Assembly: GCA_934277945.1 (NCBI GenBank) | Contig: CAKQWA010000004.1 | Span: 62,001 to 126,000, forward strand | Direction of reading: 5' to 3' | DNA length: 64,000 nucleotides | From: an uncultured Alphaproteobacteria bacterium | Lineage (GTDB): Bacteria > Pseudomonadota > Alphaproteobacteria > CAAGCB01 > CAG-977 | Shown: in pieces, positions 34,493-44,486 of the stretch | Position numbering within the stretch: position 1 is the stretch's first letter | Layout of the letters: every line of letters begins with the position of its first letter | Translations under genes and position numbers: made by a program | The notes under the pieces: generated by a model | Seen by the model: the letters and a program-made list of their open reading frames with translations, nothing else | Database searches by the model: none | Told to the model about the DNA's origin: nothing

Positions 34493-35515
34493 ATGACACA
34501 TTCTTCGCTTAAAGACATTTTGACGGCTCTGCCCGAAAAAGAGCGGGGGCATTTTGATTCGGAAAGCACCGGAACGGACGTTTTGGTGTTCGCCGCGCTG
34601 TATTTGAAAAACGCCGCGCCGGTCAAAATTTTGCTGAAATCCGGATTAAGCGTGTCTGAGCCTTGTTCGGACGGATACAACGCGCTTGACGCCGCTTTCG
34701 CCAACGAATTCGGCAGTAAGGAAATTTTAAAGGCGGTGTTCGCCGCCGCGCCCGAACCGTCGCCGGAGCAAAAATTGCGCTACGCCGTGTGCGTCAAGCC
34801 TTTGAAAGAGGTCGAGGCTTTGCTGAAAGGGCAAGACGTGGACGCGCGGCGCGGATATTTTCAATCGCCGCTGTTGTCCGACGCCGTCCGATTCAAGCGT
34901 TCCGCCGCTTTTGTGCGCGCGCTTGTCAAAACGGGGGCGAACGTCAACGCTTGCGACGAATCGGGACAAACGCCGCTGTTTGAAGCGGGCGGAAACTTCA
35001 AGTTAATGAAAGAACTGGCGGAAAACGGCGCGGATGTAAACGCCGTTGACAACGACGGCGACGCGTTTGCGGACAATCTGTTTTACACAAGGCATCCCGT
35101 CAGATTCGTCCGGTTCATGCTGAAACACGGCGCGACGGAGCAAACGCGCGAAAGATTGTGGCAAAATCTGACCGACCGCATTCTGTCCCCCCGTGCCGCG
35201 CCTTTGACCGCGTGGAAAGAATTGCTGAAAACGGGAATATCCGCCGACATGCCCGACGCGCGCGGACATACGGCTTTGATGCAGGCGGCGAAATACGCGC
35301 GAAACGTCCGTTTAATCCGCCTGCTGATAAAAGCGGGCGCGAACGTAAACGCGGTTGACAGCCGCACGGGCGCAAGCGTTTTGTGTCAGATGGCGGCGGA
35401 GCGCTGCGAAGATTTCGACGCCGTTGTCAAAATGCTGATAAAGGCGAGCGCGGACCCGTGTTTAAAAGACAAAAACGGCGCGGATTTTTACGCTTACGCT
35501 TTCGGAACGAAATGA
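34493..35515 (+). CDS. Ankyrin-repeat protein
   Basis: 340 residues from the ATG at 34493, chosen because AAAGGAGG lies 4 to 7 bases upstream; the frame is open further but without a start signal. At least six ankyrin-like repeats are visible, best at about 155-190 (VNACDESGQTPLFEAGGNFKLMKELAENGADVNAVDNDGD) and 250-300 (ADMPDARGHTALMQAAKY, LIRLLIKAGANVNAVDSRTG). No signal peptide or enzymatic domain. Ankyrin proteins mediate protein contacts and in host-associated bacteria can be effectors, which cannot be judged here. Followed by a bidirectional terminator shared with groEL. Confidence 0.88.
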   Translation: MTHSSLKDILTALPEKERGHFDSESTGTDVLVFAALYLKNAAPVKILLKSGLSVSEPCSDGYNALDAAFANEFGSKEILKAVFAAAPEPSPEQKLRYAVCVKPLKEVEALLKGQDVDARRGYFQSPLLSDAVRFKRSAAFVRALVKTGANVNACDESGQTPLFEAGGNFKLMKELAENGADVNAVDNDGDAFADNLFYTRHPVRFVRFMLKHGATEQTRERLWQNLTDRILSPRAAPLTAWKELLKTGISADMPDARGHTALMQAAKYARNVRLIRLLIKAGANVNAVDSRTGASVLCQMAAERCEDFDAVVKMLIKASADPCLKDKNGADFYAYAFGTK

Positions 35516-35548
35516 CAAATTACGCCGCGTCATTGAAATGAAACAGCA

Positions 35549-35574
35549 AAAAGCCCCGAAAAATCGGGGCTTTT
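35549..35574. terminator. Bidirectional terminator between the ankyrin gene and groEL
   Basis: AAAAGCCCCGA / TCGGGGCTTTT perfect 11-base inverted repeat with 4-base loop. T-runs lie on both strands, so it can serve both convergent genes. Confidence 0.85.
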
Positions 35575-35600
35575 CGTTGTTTGTGCGTACAAGCGGGGGA

Positions 35601-37277
<1,677 letters not shown>

Positions 37278-37291
37278 TTACCGTGTGAAAC

Positions 37292-37579
37292 TTATTCCAA
37301 AATGCCCAGAACGTCGGCTTCTTTCATGATCAACAGCGTTTCGCCGTCGATTTTGACTTCGGAACCCGACCATTTGCCGAACAAAACCTTGTCGCCGATT
37401 TTCAGCGTCATCGGGACGATTTTGCCGCTTTCGTCACGCGCGCCCGCGCCGACGGCGATGACTTCGCCCTGCGACGGTTTTTCTTTCGCGGTGTCCGGAA
37501 TGATGATTCCGCCTGCGGTTTTGGTTGTTTCTTCCGTGCGTTTCACTAAAACGCGGTCGGCTAACGGTTTGAATTTCAT
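37292..37579 (-). CDS. groS: Co-chaperonin GroES
   Basis: 10-kDa lid of the GroEL chamber. 95 residues: [42 protein letters not shown] (mobile loop in the middle), then [32 protein letters not shown]. Complete. First gene of groES-groEL. Confidence 0.98.
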   Translation of the reverse strand: MKFKPLADRVLVKRTEETTKTAGGIIIPDTAKEKPSQGEVIAVGAGARDESGKIVPMTLKIGDKVLFGKWSGSEVKIDGETLLIMKEADVLGILE

Positions 37580-37638
37580 GGTATGACCCTTCTTAAATTA
37601 AAAACCCGTGTTTAAAACCCTTTCGATATCCGGAAGTT

Positions 37639-37665
37639 TTGGCACTCCCGCTCATCGAGTGCCAA
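37639..37665. promoter_or_regulatory. CIRCE operator (HrcA binding site)
   Basis: TTGGCACTC, nine bases, GAGTGCCAA: a perfect 9-9-9 inverted repeat differing from the canonical TTAGCACTC/GAGTGCTAA by one symmetric base. It sits immediately downstream of the promoter at 37667-37695, overlapping the expected start site, so HrcA would block transcription there. hrcA itself is not in the window. Confidence 0.93.
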
Positions 37666-37666
37666 C

Positions 37667-37695
37667 AATGTAGGAACGCGCCGCCCGCTTGTCAA
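37667..37695 (-). promoter_or_regulatory. Housekeeping promoter of groES-groEL
   Basis: On the minus strand TTGACA, 17 bases, TACATT. The CIRCE element begins 1 base after the -10. Consensus -35 and ideal spacing suggest strong expression when not repressed. No RpoH-type promoter (CTTGAA...CCCCAT-like) was seen. Confidence 0.8.
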
Positions 37696-37741
37696 GAGGG
37701 CGGGCATAAAAAATTAGTTGATATTTTCGGGCAAAAGAAAA

Positions 37742-37778
37742 CCGGAAAGCGCGAACACAAGCGTTCCGCCCTTTCCGG
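37742..37778 (-). terminator. Terminator after the HIT gene
   Basis: CCGGAAAG ... CTTTCCGG inverted repeat (8 bases, with an internal GCGGAACGC...-type secondary stem) followed on the minus strand by TTTTCTTTT. Separates hisA-hisE-HIT from groES. Confidence 0.65.
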
Positions 37779-37800
37779 CACAGCGATTCAATCAAGCGTT

Positions 37801-38163
37801 TTATTTTTTGCAGAGCATGGGACCCAGCACTTTGCCCGCGAACAGATGAATGTGCAGATGCGGCACTTCCTGCCCGCCGTTTTTGCCGATGTTGCTTAAA
37901 ATCCGGTAGCCGTCCTCCTGCAAGCCGAGTTGCGCCGCGACCGTCGCGACCGCTTTCATAAAGCCCGCAATCTGTTCATTCGCGGCGTTTTGCACGAATT
38001 CGGGAAAATTGCGCGCCTTGAATTTCGGAATGACCAGAACGTGAACGGGCGCCTGCGGATTGATGTCGGGAAACGCCAGCGCGTATTCGTCTTCGTAAAT
38101 TTTTTTCACGGGTATTTCGCCGCGCAGCATTTTGGCGAAAATGTTGTTTTCATCATAAGCCAT
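37801..38163 (-). CDS. HIT-family nucleotide-binding protein (HINT type)
   Basis: Histidine-triad hydrolase of the HINT group, which cleaves phosphoramidates of AMP. 120 residues. Conserved: NIFAKMLRGEIPVKKIYEDEYALAFPDINPQAPVHVLVIPK and the triad EVPHLHIHLFAGK. The usual substrate in bacteria is uncertain. It follows hisE by one base; hisE-HIT pairing is common in Alphaproteobacteria. Confidence 0.95.
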   Translation of the reverse strand: MAYDENNIFAKMLRGEIPVKKIYEDEYALAFPDINPQAPVHVLVIPKFKARNFPEFVQNAANEQIAGFMKAVATVAAQLGLQEDGYRILSNIGKNGGQEVPHLHIHLFAGKVLGPMLCKK

Positions 38164-38164
38164 G

Positions 38165-38491
38165 TCAAGCCTCCTTTTTCCTGTTTTTCTTTTCTTCCAA
38201 GCCCGAAACGCCCTCGCGCTTTTCCAAAACGGCGCACACGTCGTTCAGGGTCAGCCCCGCGTCGCTCAACAGCACAATCAGGTGGTAGAGCAAATCCGCG
38301 CTTTCGGATGCGATGTGTTCCTTGTCGTCCGTCACGGCGGCGATGACGGTTTCGACCGCCTCCTCGCCGACTTTTTGAGCGATTCTCTTGCGCCCGCGTT
38401 TGAACAAAGACGCGGTGTATGACGATTCCGCCGACGCCGTTTTGCGTTCGTTTACCGTTTTTTCCAAGTGTTCCAAAACCGCCAAACTCAT
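38165..38491 (-). CDS. hisE: Phosphoribosyl-ATP pyrophosphatase
   Basis: Second step of histidine biosynthesis. 108 residues from the ATG at 38491, which overlaps the hisA stop by one base (TAATG). MazG-like helical domain: SLFKRGRKRIAQKVGEEAVETVIAAV and SADLLYHLIVLLSDAGL. The C-terminus is lysine-rich. HisI must be encoded elsewhere. Confidence 0.93.
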   Translation of the reverse strand: MSLAVLEHLEKTVNERKTASAESSYTASLFKRGRKRIAQKVGEEAVETVIAAVTDDKEHIASESADLLYHLIVLLSDAGLTLNDVCAVLEKREGVSGLEEKKNRKKEA

Positions 38492-39228
38492 TATTCGTTT
38501 TCTCCCAAAACAGCCAAAGCCTGCGCCACCGTGAAGCGTTTGTCGTACAAAGCCCTGCCCGCGATGACCCCCGCCAGATTCGGCGTTGAAAGCGACCGGC
38601 TTTTGCACGCGCGGATATCGTCAAGGCTCGACACCCCGCCGGAAACGATGACGGGAATGTCGACGGATTTCGCCAAAGCCGCCGTCGCGTCCAGATTTGG
38701 TCCCCTTAAAAGCCCGTCTTTCGACACGTCGGTGTAGATAATCGCCTCGACGCCCGCGTTTTGAAACTTTTTCGCCAAATCGACGTCGCGCATATCGGAC
38801 GTTTCAGCCCAGCCCTCAACCGCGACGAAGCCGTTTTTGGCGTCGATGCCGACGGCGATGCGATGCGGAAATTCGCGGCAGGCGCGCACGACGAAATCGG
38901 GATTGCGCAGGGCGACCGTCCCCAAGATGACGCGGGAAACGCCGTTCGACAGCCATCTTTCGACGGTTTCAAGAGACCGGATGCCGCCGCCGAGTTCCGT
39001 TTTGATTTTAACGGAGCGCAAAATCTCCTCGACCGCGCCCGCGTTAACGGGTTCTCCGGCAAACGCGCCGTCCAAATCGACCAGATGCAGCCATTTCGCG
39101 CCCTGCGCCGCAAACTCGAACGCCTGCGCCGCGGGATGCTCGCCGAACACGGTTTGCGTCGCCATGTCGCCCTGTTTCAAACGGACGCACTTGCCGTCTT
39201 TCAAATCTATGGCGGGAAGCAGTTCCAT
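38491..39228 (-). CDS. hisA: Phosphoribosylformimino-AICAR ribonucleotide isomerase
   Basis: Fourth step of histidine biosynthesis, ProFAR to PRFAR. 245 residues, TIM barrel: [49 protein letters not shown], and the C-terminal phosphate loop [13 protein letters not shown]. Both catalytic Asp regions are present. Usually followed by hisF; here hisE follows directly and hisF is not in the window. Confidence 0.96.
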   Translation of the reverse strand: MELLPAIDLKDGKCVRLKQGDMATQTVFGEHPAAQAFEFAAQGAKWLHLVDLDGAFAGEPVNAGAVEEILRSVKIKTELGGGIRSLETVERWLSNGVSRVILGTVALRNPDFVVRACREFPHRIAVGIDAKNGFVAVEGWAETSDMRDVDLAKKFQNAGVEAIIYTDVSKDGLLRGPNLDATAALAKSVDIPVIVSGGVSSLDDIRACKSRSLSTPNLAGVIAGRALYDKRFTVAQALAVLGENE

Positions 39229-39334
39229 GATTTTCCCCTTTAAAGTTCCTAAAACATTTTTTAAGGTTTTTCTGATTATCTATAACAGATTCTTGAAAAT
39301 AAACAGGAAAAAACATTTTTTCACGGAATTTCGC

Positions 39335-41197
39335 ATGCGGCTGAAACATTTTTTAACGACGCTTTTGCTTTTGGGGCTGACTCATTCGTCCGCTTCGGCG
39401 CTGGCAAACGCGCGCGACGACGGATTTTTCACTTTTGACGACAGAATCGCGCCCGTCAAACTGGAATACGTCGATTTTAAAATTCCGCGCAACCGCACGG
39501 TCGACGAGTGGGGCAAAGACATCGGACGCTACGATTTCAACCTGTTCAATTGCCGGCGGATGCAGAAAAAACTGGTGTTGGATCAGGGACGCGCGATGCG
39601 CCGCGACATGAAATTCTTCGACGAGTTTTTCGAACGCCTGAACGACGTTTTCCCCGTCGTCGTCGACAAGGAAAACCGCTATTATCCGTACTCGATCGGC
39701 GACAAAACGCCCGCCTACGTCTTCAATGCGGAAATCAAGGATTTGTACGTCAACGTGTGCGACCATTACGACTGGCGCACGAAAGACTATCCGCATTTGC
39801 GCAGCGGTTCCGCCGAAATCAAGGTTTTGTGGCGCATTACGACCCCTTACGATCGCCGCTTGGTCTGGGAGGGGCAGACGTCGGGCTACGCGACGATTGA
39901 CAATCCTGTGAAAAACGGCGAAGTGCGCTTGGTCGAAAAAGCGTTCGGCGATTCTCTGGTGCGCATGACGGGTATGCCGGGGGTTGTCGAAACTTTGCGA
40001 ATCAAGCCGAGCGAAAAAGATTTGCGCGCCGCGAAAGAAGCCTACGAGCGCATGATGGACAGCCACCGCCAAAGCCGCCGTCAACTGATGGATTCGTATC
40101 GGCGCAACCGCCTGTTTTTCTACGGCGACGGGCGCAAGAAAAAGAGTTTTTCGTCGCTGGAACGCCTGAACGACCGCATGGAAACGCTGTCCGACGGACT
40201 GCTTGAACGGCGAGGAGCGCGGCGCGTCATCGGCGTCGGCACGGATTCCGGCGATTCGGACGGCGGCAGAACGAAAGAAATGCAATCCGTTGAAAAAACG
40301 GACGGCGCGGCGGGGACGGAACTCGCTTCGACGCTTGCCGGCGGATTTGACGGACGCATCATGAGCGGCGACGGCGTCGACGGCAAAATCAAACTGCGCC
40401 TGTTGAGTTCCACGCCGCTGATTCGCCTGTTTGAAACCTACGACGTGTCTTCGCCTTTGGGCAAAGCGGCGTTCGACAATTTCATGAGCGCGCCGAATTT
40501 GGCGAAATACGGGTTTAACGTGTCGCAGGACGGCTGGATTACCATTAACAACGAAAAACCGTTCCGCTATCTGACGCCGCAACGCATCTACCGCATCCGG
40601 TCGAGCGTCGTCGCCGTGACGGACGCGGGCGACGTCAGTTCGGGCGCGCTGATCGCCCCGTCGCTGATTTTGACGAATTTCACGGCGTCGTCCAAAGCCC
40701 CCGCCGCCAAAGTCAGATTCATGGACGGCAAAGAAATTTCCGCGCTGGTTCTGCGCGTCAACAAAGCGCAGGATTCCGCCCTTTTGTACATTTCGCCGGA
40801 AGACAGGACGTCTGGTCATTGGCCCCTGCCCCTGCGCATCGACCTGCCGGACGTGAACGAAAAATTCTACGCCGTCGGCACGCCCATGAAAGGCGGATAC
40901 GAGGGCGCGCTGGAACCGGGGGTGGTGTCGGGTTATCGCTACACGGATTTCGGGGTCGAGATTTTGACGGACACGACGGTGCAGAGCGTGACGCTGGGCG
41001 GCGTTCTGATTGACGAACACGGCAACGCGATCGGCATTGCGCACGCGGGCAAAAGCGCGTACGGCGACGCGGACGCGTTCATTCCGATCGGCGACGCGTT
41101 CCAAGCCCTGCGGGTGCGCATCCGCGACCGCTTCGACGAAGAAACGCCGACGGCGAAAGCCCTGCGTTTGCTGCAAGACAAAGACTACATCAAATAA
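39335..41197 (+). CDS. Secreted protein with C-terminal inactive trypsin-like (HtrA-type) domain
   Basis: 620 residues from the ATG at 39335; signal peptide MRLKHFLTTLLLLGLTHSSASA. Residues about 25-330 form an unrecognised region with a DUF-like beta core (VLWRITTPYDRRLVWEGQTSGYATID) and a charged helical stretch. From about 415 a chymotrypsin-like fold matches HtrA proteases: VSSGALIAPSLILTNF, VRFMDGKEISALVLRVNKAQDSALLYI, GVVSGYRYTDFGVEILTDTTVQSVTLGGVLIDEHGNAIGI. The catalytic Asp remains (QDSALL), but His (normally LTNxHV) is replaced in LTNFTAS and Ser (normally GNSGGP) is Leu in VTLGGV. Probably a binding or scaffold protein. Confidence 0.8.
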   Translation: MRLKHFLTTLLLLGLTHSSASALANARDDGFFTFDDRIAPVKLEYVDFKIPRNRTVDEWGKDIGRYDFNLFNCRRMQKKLVLDQGRAMRRDMKFFDEFFERLNDVFPVVVDKENRYYPYSIGDKTPAYVFNAEIKDLYVNVCDHYDWRTKDYPHLRSGSAEIKVLWRITTPYDRRLVWEGQTSGYATIDNPVKNGEVRLVEKAFGDSLVRMTGMPGVVETLRIKPSEKDLRAAKEAYERMMDSHRQSRRQLMDSYRRNRLFFYGDGRKKKSFSSLERLNDRMETLSDGLLERRGARRVIGVGTDSGDSDGGRTKEMQSVEKTDGAAGTELASTLAGGFDGRIMSGDGVDGKIKLRLLSSTPLIRLFETYDVSSPLGKAAFDNFMSAPNLAKYGFNVSQDGWITINNEKPFRYLTPQRIYRIRSSVVAVTDAGDVSSGALIAPSLILTNFTASSKAPAAKVRFMDGKEISALVLRVNKAQDSALLYISPEDRTSGHWPLPLRIDLPDVNEKFYAVGTPMKGGYEGALEPGVVSGYRYTDFGVEILTDTTVQSVTLGGVLIDEHGNAIGIAHAGKSAYGDADAFIPIGDAFQALRVRIRDRFDEETPTAKALRLLQDKDYIK

Positions 41198-41444
41198 AGC
41201 GGCTTTGTGAAAACGGACGAACCGGCGGCGAAATAAACGCGCGTGACGGAATTGTGCGCGGTGCGGTTATGTGCAACGGGACAAAGCGGCGCGCCCGATA
41301 CGGCAAAGCGCAACATTGTCAAAAAAATACGGCAAAGCGACCATCGCCGTACAAGTGATGCGTCAACGTGCGATATTGAAAAGCGCGGCATTGTCAGACA
41401 AGCAATGCGGCGGGGACGTGATGCGGCAGAGATGCGGCGCGGCG
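41198..41444. repeat. Gene-free spacer with degenerate direct repeats
   Basis: 247 bases between the pseudo-protease stop and the FliN-like stop. A 25-base sequence at 41297-41321 (GATACGGCAAAGCGCAACAT...) recurs at 41372-41396 with about five mismatches (period 75), and ATACGGCAAAGCG recurs at about 41328. The rest is made of similar GCG-rich words. No convincing gene or terminator. Confidence 0.5.
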
Positions 41445-41870
41445 TTACACGTCGTCGAAATTGTCGCGCATATCTTCCGCCAAATCTTCCTGCTTGTCGG
41501 AATCGCCCTGCACTTCGGCGTCCTTTTCCGTCTGCGCGCGCTTTTTCATAAACGCCTCCTTGTCGGAATTGTCCGAACGGGACAGCAAGAGTTCGGTCAG
41601 AATGACGCTGACTTTCTTGTTTTTGGAATCGTCGGGCGGCACAAGCACGTCGCCTTTGGCTATGGGAATGTCGTTCGCCAGCACTTCAACCGCGTCGTCC
41701 GCCTTGTGATCCAGTTCGATGACCGCGCCGCGCCCCAATTTCAGCAGTTGGTAAATGCGCAGGGTCGTGCGTCCGAGAACGACGGACAGGTTGACGTCGA
41801 CGCCCATTAACGATTCGTCTTGAAACGAACGCTGGATTACCGTTTCCTTTAAATTTCCCTCATGCGCCAT
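41445..41870 (-). CDS. FliN/FliM C-terminal (SpoA) domain protein, orphan
   Basis: 141 residues. Residues about 20-90 match the SpoA domain of FliN: MGVDVNLSVVLGRTTLRIYQLLKLGRGAVIELDHKADDAVEVLANDIPIAKGDVLV. The end differs: the expected NEKFGIRITEI strand is replaced by DDSKNKKVSVILTELLLS, and an acidic, lysine/aspartate tail follows. FliN is part of the flagellar switch C-ring, but no flagellar gene is near. It is the last gene of a tight unit behind a peptide importer (one base after yejF stop). Either an isolated flagellar gene or a SpoA protein with another role. Confidence 0.8.
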   Translation of the reverse strand: MAHEGNLKETVIQRSFQDESLMGVDVNLSVVLGRTTLRIYQLLKLGRGAVIELDHKADDAVEVLANDIPIAKGDVLVPPDDSKNKKVSVILTELLLSRSDNSDKEAFMKKRAQTEKDAEVQGDSDKQEDLAEDMRDNFDDV

Positions 41871-41871
41871 G

Positions 41872-43464
41872 TCAAGCCCCCGTTTTGAAATCGAACGCCG
41901 CGTTCAACAGCGTTTGCGTGTAAAGTTCTTTCGGTTCTTTAAATATAACGGGATTTTCGCCCGATTCAACAATTTTACCGTTTTTCATCACATAAACGGC
42001 GTCCGCCATGCTCCGCACGACGCGCATATCGTGGCTGACAAACAGGTACGACAATCGGTAGCGGCGCTGCAAATCCTTTAAAAGCGCGACGATTTGCGCC
42101 TGCACGGACACGTCGAGCGCAGATGTCGGTTCGTCCAGCACAATCAGTTCTGGGCGCAGGACGACGGCGCGGGCGATGGCGATTCTCTGCCGCTGACCGC
42201 CCGAAAATTCATGCGGATAGCGGTCGAGCGCGGCTTGCGTCAGCCCCACGTCTTGAAGCGTTTTTAAAATCAGTTCGTCTTTTTGCGCGCGCGTCGTTTT
42301 TTTGAAATGCACGTTCAGCCCCTCGCGCAAAATATCGGCGATTTTCATGCGCGGGTTCAGCGACCCGTACGGGTCTTGAAACACGATTTGAATGTTTTTG
42401 CGGGCGGCGCGCATTTTTCCGCCTTTCAGCGATTCAAGCGGCACGCCCTGAAACGCGACGCTTCCCGTATGGTCGACCAGTTGCAAAATCGCCGCGCCGA
42501 GAGTCGATTTGCCCGACCCGCTTTCGCCGACCAGCCCGACGCATTGCCCTTTTTTGACGGTCAGGGAAACATGGTCGACGGCTTTCAGAATTTTTGTCGG
42601 GCGTCCAAAAAAGTCCTTTTCGACGGGAAAGGAAACGCAAACGTCGCTCACCCGCAACACGTCCGGCGCGTCCTTGCCGGAAAAACACGGCGGCGGCAAA
42701 GAGCGCGCGGCGATCAACCGCTTCGTGTACGCGTGCGCGGGGCGCGACAAAACGTCCTTGGTCGCGCCGCTTTCGACGATTGCGCCGTCTTTCATCACAT
42801 ACGTTCTTTGCGCAATGCGCGACACGACGTCCAAATCGTGCGAAATGAACAAAACCGCCATGTTAAACCGCTTCTGCAAGCGTTTTAAAAGAGCCAGAAT
42901 CTGCGCCTGCACGGTCACGTCCAGAGCGGTCGTCGGTTCGTCGGCAATCAGCAGTTTCGGCTCGTTCGCCAACGCCATGGCGATCATCACGCGCTGACGT
43001 TCGCCGCCGGACAATTCGTACGGATACGCGCCCAGCCTGTCCGACGCGTTGCGCAAAGCGACCGTTTCCAAAAGTTCCAGCGTTTTTTCAAGCGCGGCTT
43101 CCCTGTCCGCCCCTTTGTGAATCATCAGCGTTTCCGCCACCTGATCGCCGATTGTGTGCAGCGGGTTCAGCGACGTCATCGGTTCTTGGAAAATCATGGC
43201 GATTTTACCGCCGCGAAGCGCGCGCATCTGCGCTTCGTTTGCCGTTCGCAAATCCCGTCCGTCGAATATGACGCCGTCCGATTCGACGCGCGCGTTGTCG
43301 GGCGTCAGGCGCAAAACGGACAGCGCGCTGATTGTCTTGCCCGACCCGCTTTCCCCGACCAGCGCGACGGTTTCGCCTTTGCCGATTAAAAACGACGCGC
43401 CTTTGACAACGCGGGTATCGCCGAACGAAACGGACAGGTTTTGAACGTCAAGCAAAGCGGTCAT
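41872..43464 (-). CDS. yejF: Peptide ABC transporter, fused dual ATP-binding protein (YejF type)
   Basis: ATPase of an oligopeptide/microcin-C-type importer. 530 residues with two complete ABC domains: first Walker A GESGSGKTISALSV, signature LSGGERQRVMIA, DEPTTALD; second Walker A GESGSGKSTLGAAI, signature FSGGQRQRIAIA, DEPTSALD. Overlaps yejE by 4 bases. Confidence 0.96.
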   Translation of the reverse strand: MTALLDVQNLSVSFGDTRVVKGASFLIGKGETVALVGESGSGKTISALSVLRLTPDNARVESDGVIFDGRDLRTANEAQMRALRGGKIAMIFQEPMTSLNPLHTIGDQVAETLMIHKGADREAALEKTLELLETVALRNASDRLGAYPYELSGGERQRVMIAMALANEPKLLIADEPTTALDVTVQAQILALLKRLQKRFNMAVLFISHDLDVVSRIAQRTYVMKDGAIVESGATKDVLSRPAHAYTKRLIAARSLPPPCFSGKDAPDVLRVSDVCVSFPVEKDFFGRPTKILKAVDHVSLTVKKGQCVGLVGESGSGKSTLGAAILQLVDHTGSVAFQGVPLESLKGGKMRAARKNIQIVFQDPYGSLNPRMKIADILREGLNVHFKKTTRAQKDELILKTLQDVGLTQAALDRYPHEFSGGQRQRIAIARAVVLRPELIVLDEPTSALDVSVQAQIVALLKDLQRRYRLSYLFVSHDMRVVRSMADAVYVMKNGKIVESGENPVIFKEPKELYTQTLLNAAFDFKTGA

Positions 43465-44486
43465 CTGTTTTTCCTCGGATTAAACGCGTCGCGCACGCCC
43501 TCGCCGATAAAGACCAGCACGCTCAACAGCACGGCAAGCGAAACGAACGCGGACAAAGCCAGCCACGGCGCTTGCAGATTCTCTTTTCCCTGCCGCACCA
43601 ATTCGCCCAAGGAGGGCGTACCGGCGGGCAGACCGAATCCCAAGAAATCAAGCGCGGTCAGCGACACGACCGCCCCCGCCAGAATGAACGGCAGATAGGT
43701 GAACGCGGCGACCAAAGCGTTCGGCAGAATGTGGCGGAAAATAATGACGACGTCCGGCACGCCGCACGCGATTGCCGCTTTGACGTAATCGCTTTTGCGG
43801 GCTTTGAGAAATTCGGCGCGCACGACGGGGACGAGAGCCGTCCACGAAAACAGCAGTAAAATAATCAAAAGCGACCAGAAACTCGGCGCGATCATTCCCG
43901 ACACGATGATGAGGATGAACAACTGCGGCAGACTGCCCCAAATTTCCAAAAACCGCTGAAAAATCAAATCGATGCGCCCGCCGAAATACCCTTGCAAAGC
44001 ACCCGCCGCGACTCCCGCCGCGCAGGACAGAACGGTCAGCACGACGCCGAACGCCAGCGAAAAGCGCAGTCCGTAGAGCAGTCTTGCCAAAACGTCGCGC
44101 CCCGAATCGTCCGTGCCAAGCAGATTTTCGCGGCTCGGCGCGCTCGGCGCGGGCTTTGCGGCGCGGTAATTGACCGTGTCGTAGGAAAACGGCACGGGCG
44201 GCATGATAAAAAAGCCTTTTTCGTTGATTTTTTCCCGCACATACGGGTCTTTGAAATCCGCCTGCGTCTTGAATTCGCCGCCGAACGCGGTTTCGGGATA
44301 CGCGGTGAAAACCGGAAAATACCAACGCCCGTCGTAGCGCACGACCAGCGGCTTGTCGTTGGCAATGAACGGCGCGGCAAAGGACAAAAAGCACAGCGCG
44401 GCGAACACGATGAAAGCGTAATACGCGCGCCTGTTCGCCTTGAACCGCGCGATTTTCTGCATTAAGTTTGCGGACGGTTTAATCAT
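43461..44486 (-). CDS. yejE: Peptide ABC transporter permease (YejE type)
   Basis: Inner-membrane permease. 341 residues. The N-terminal helix is followed by a periplasmic loop with the YejE-type YDGRWYFPVFTAYPETAFGGEFKTQADF, then the five-helix transport domain, with the coupling motif in IACGVPDVVIIFRHILPNALVAAFTYLPF. LGTDDSGRDVLARLLYGLR is the classic DppC-family motif. Overlaps yejB by 8 bases. Confidence 0.95.
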   Translation of the reverse strand: MIKPSANLMQKIARFKANRRAYYAFIVFAALCFLSFAAPFIANDKPLVVRYDGRWYFPVFTAYPETAFGGEFKTQADFKDPYVREKINEKGFFIMPPVPFSYDTVNYRAAKPAPSAPSRENLLGTDDSGRDVLARLLYGLRFSLAFGVVLTVLSCAAGVAAGALQGYFGGRIDLIFQRFLEIWGSLPQLFILIIVSGMIAPSFWSLLIILLLFSWTALVPVVRAEFLKARKSDYVKAAIACGVPDVVIIFRHILPNALVAAFTYLPFILAGAVVSLTALDFLGFGLPAGTPSLGELVRQGKENLQAPWLALSAFVSLAVLLSVLVFIGEGVRDAFNPRKNR

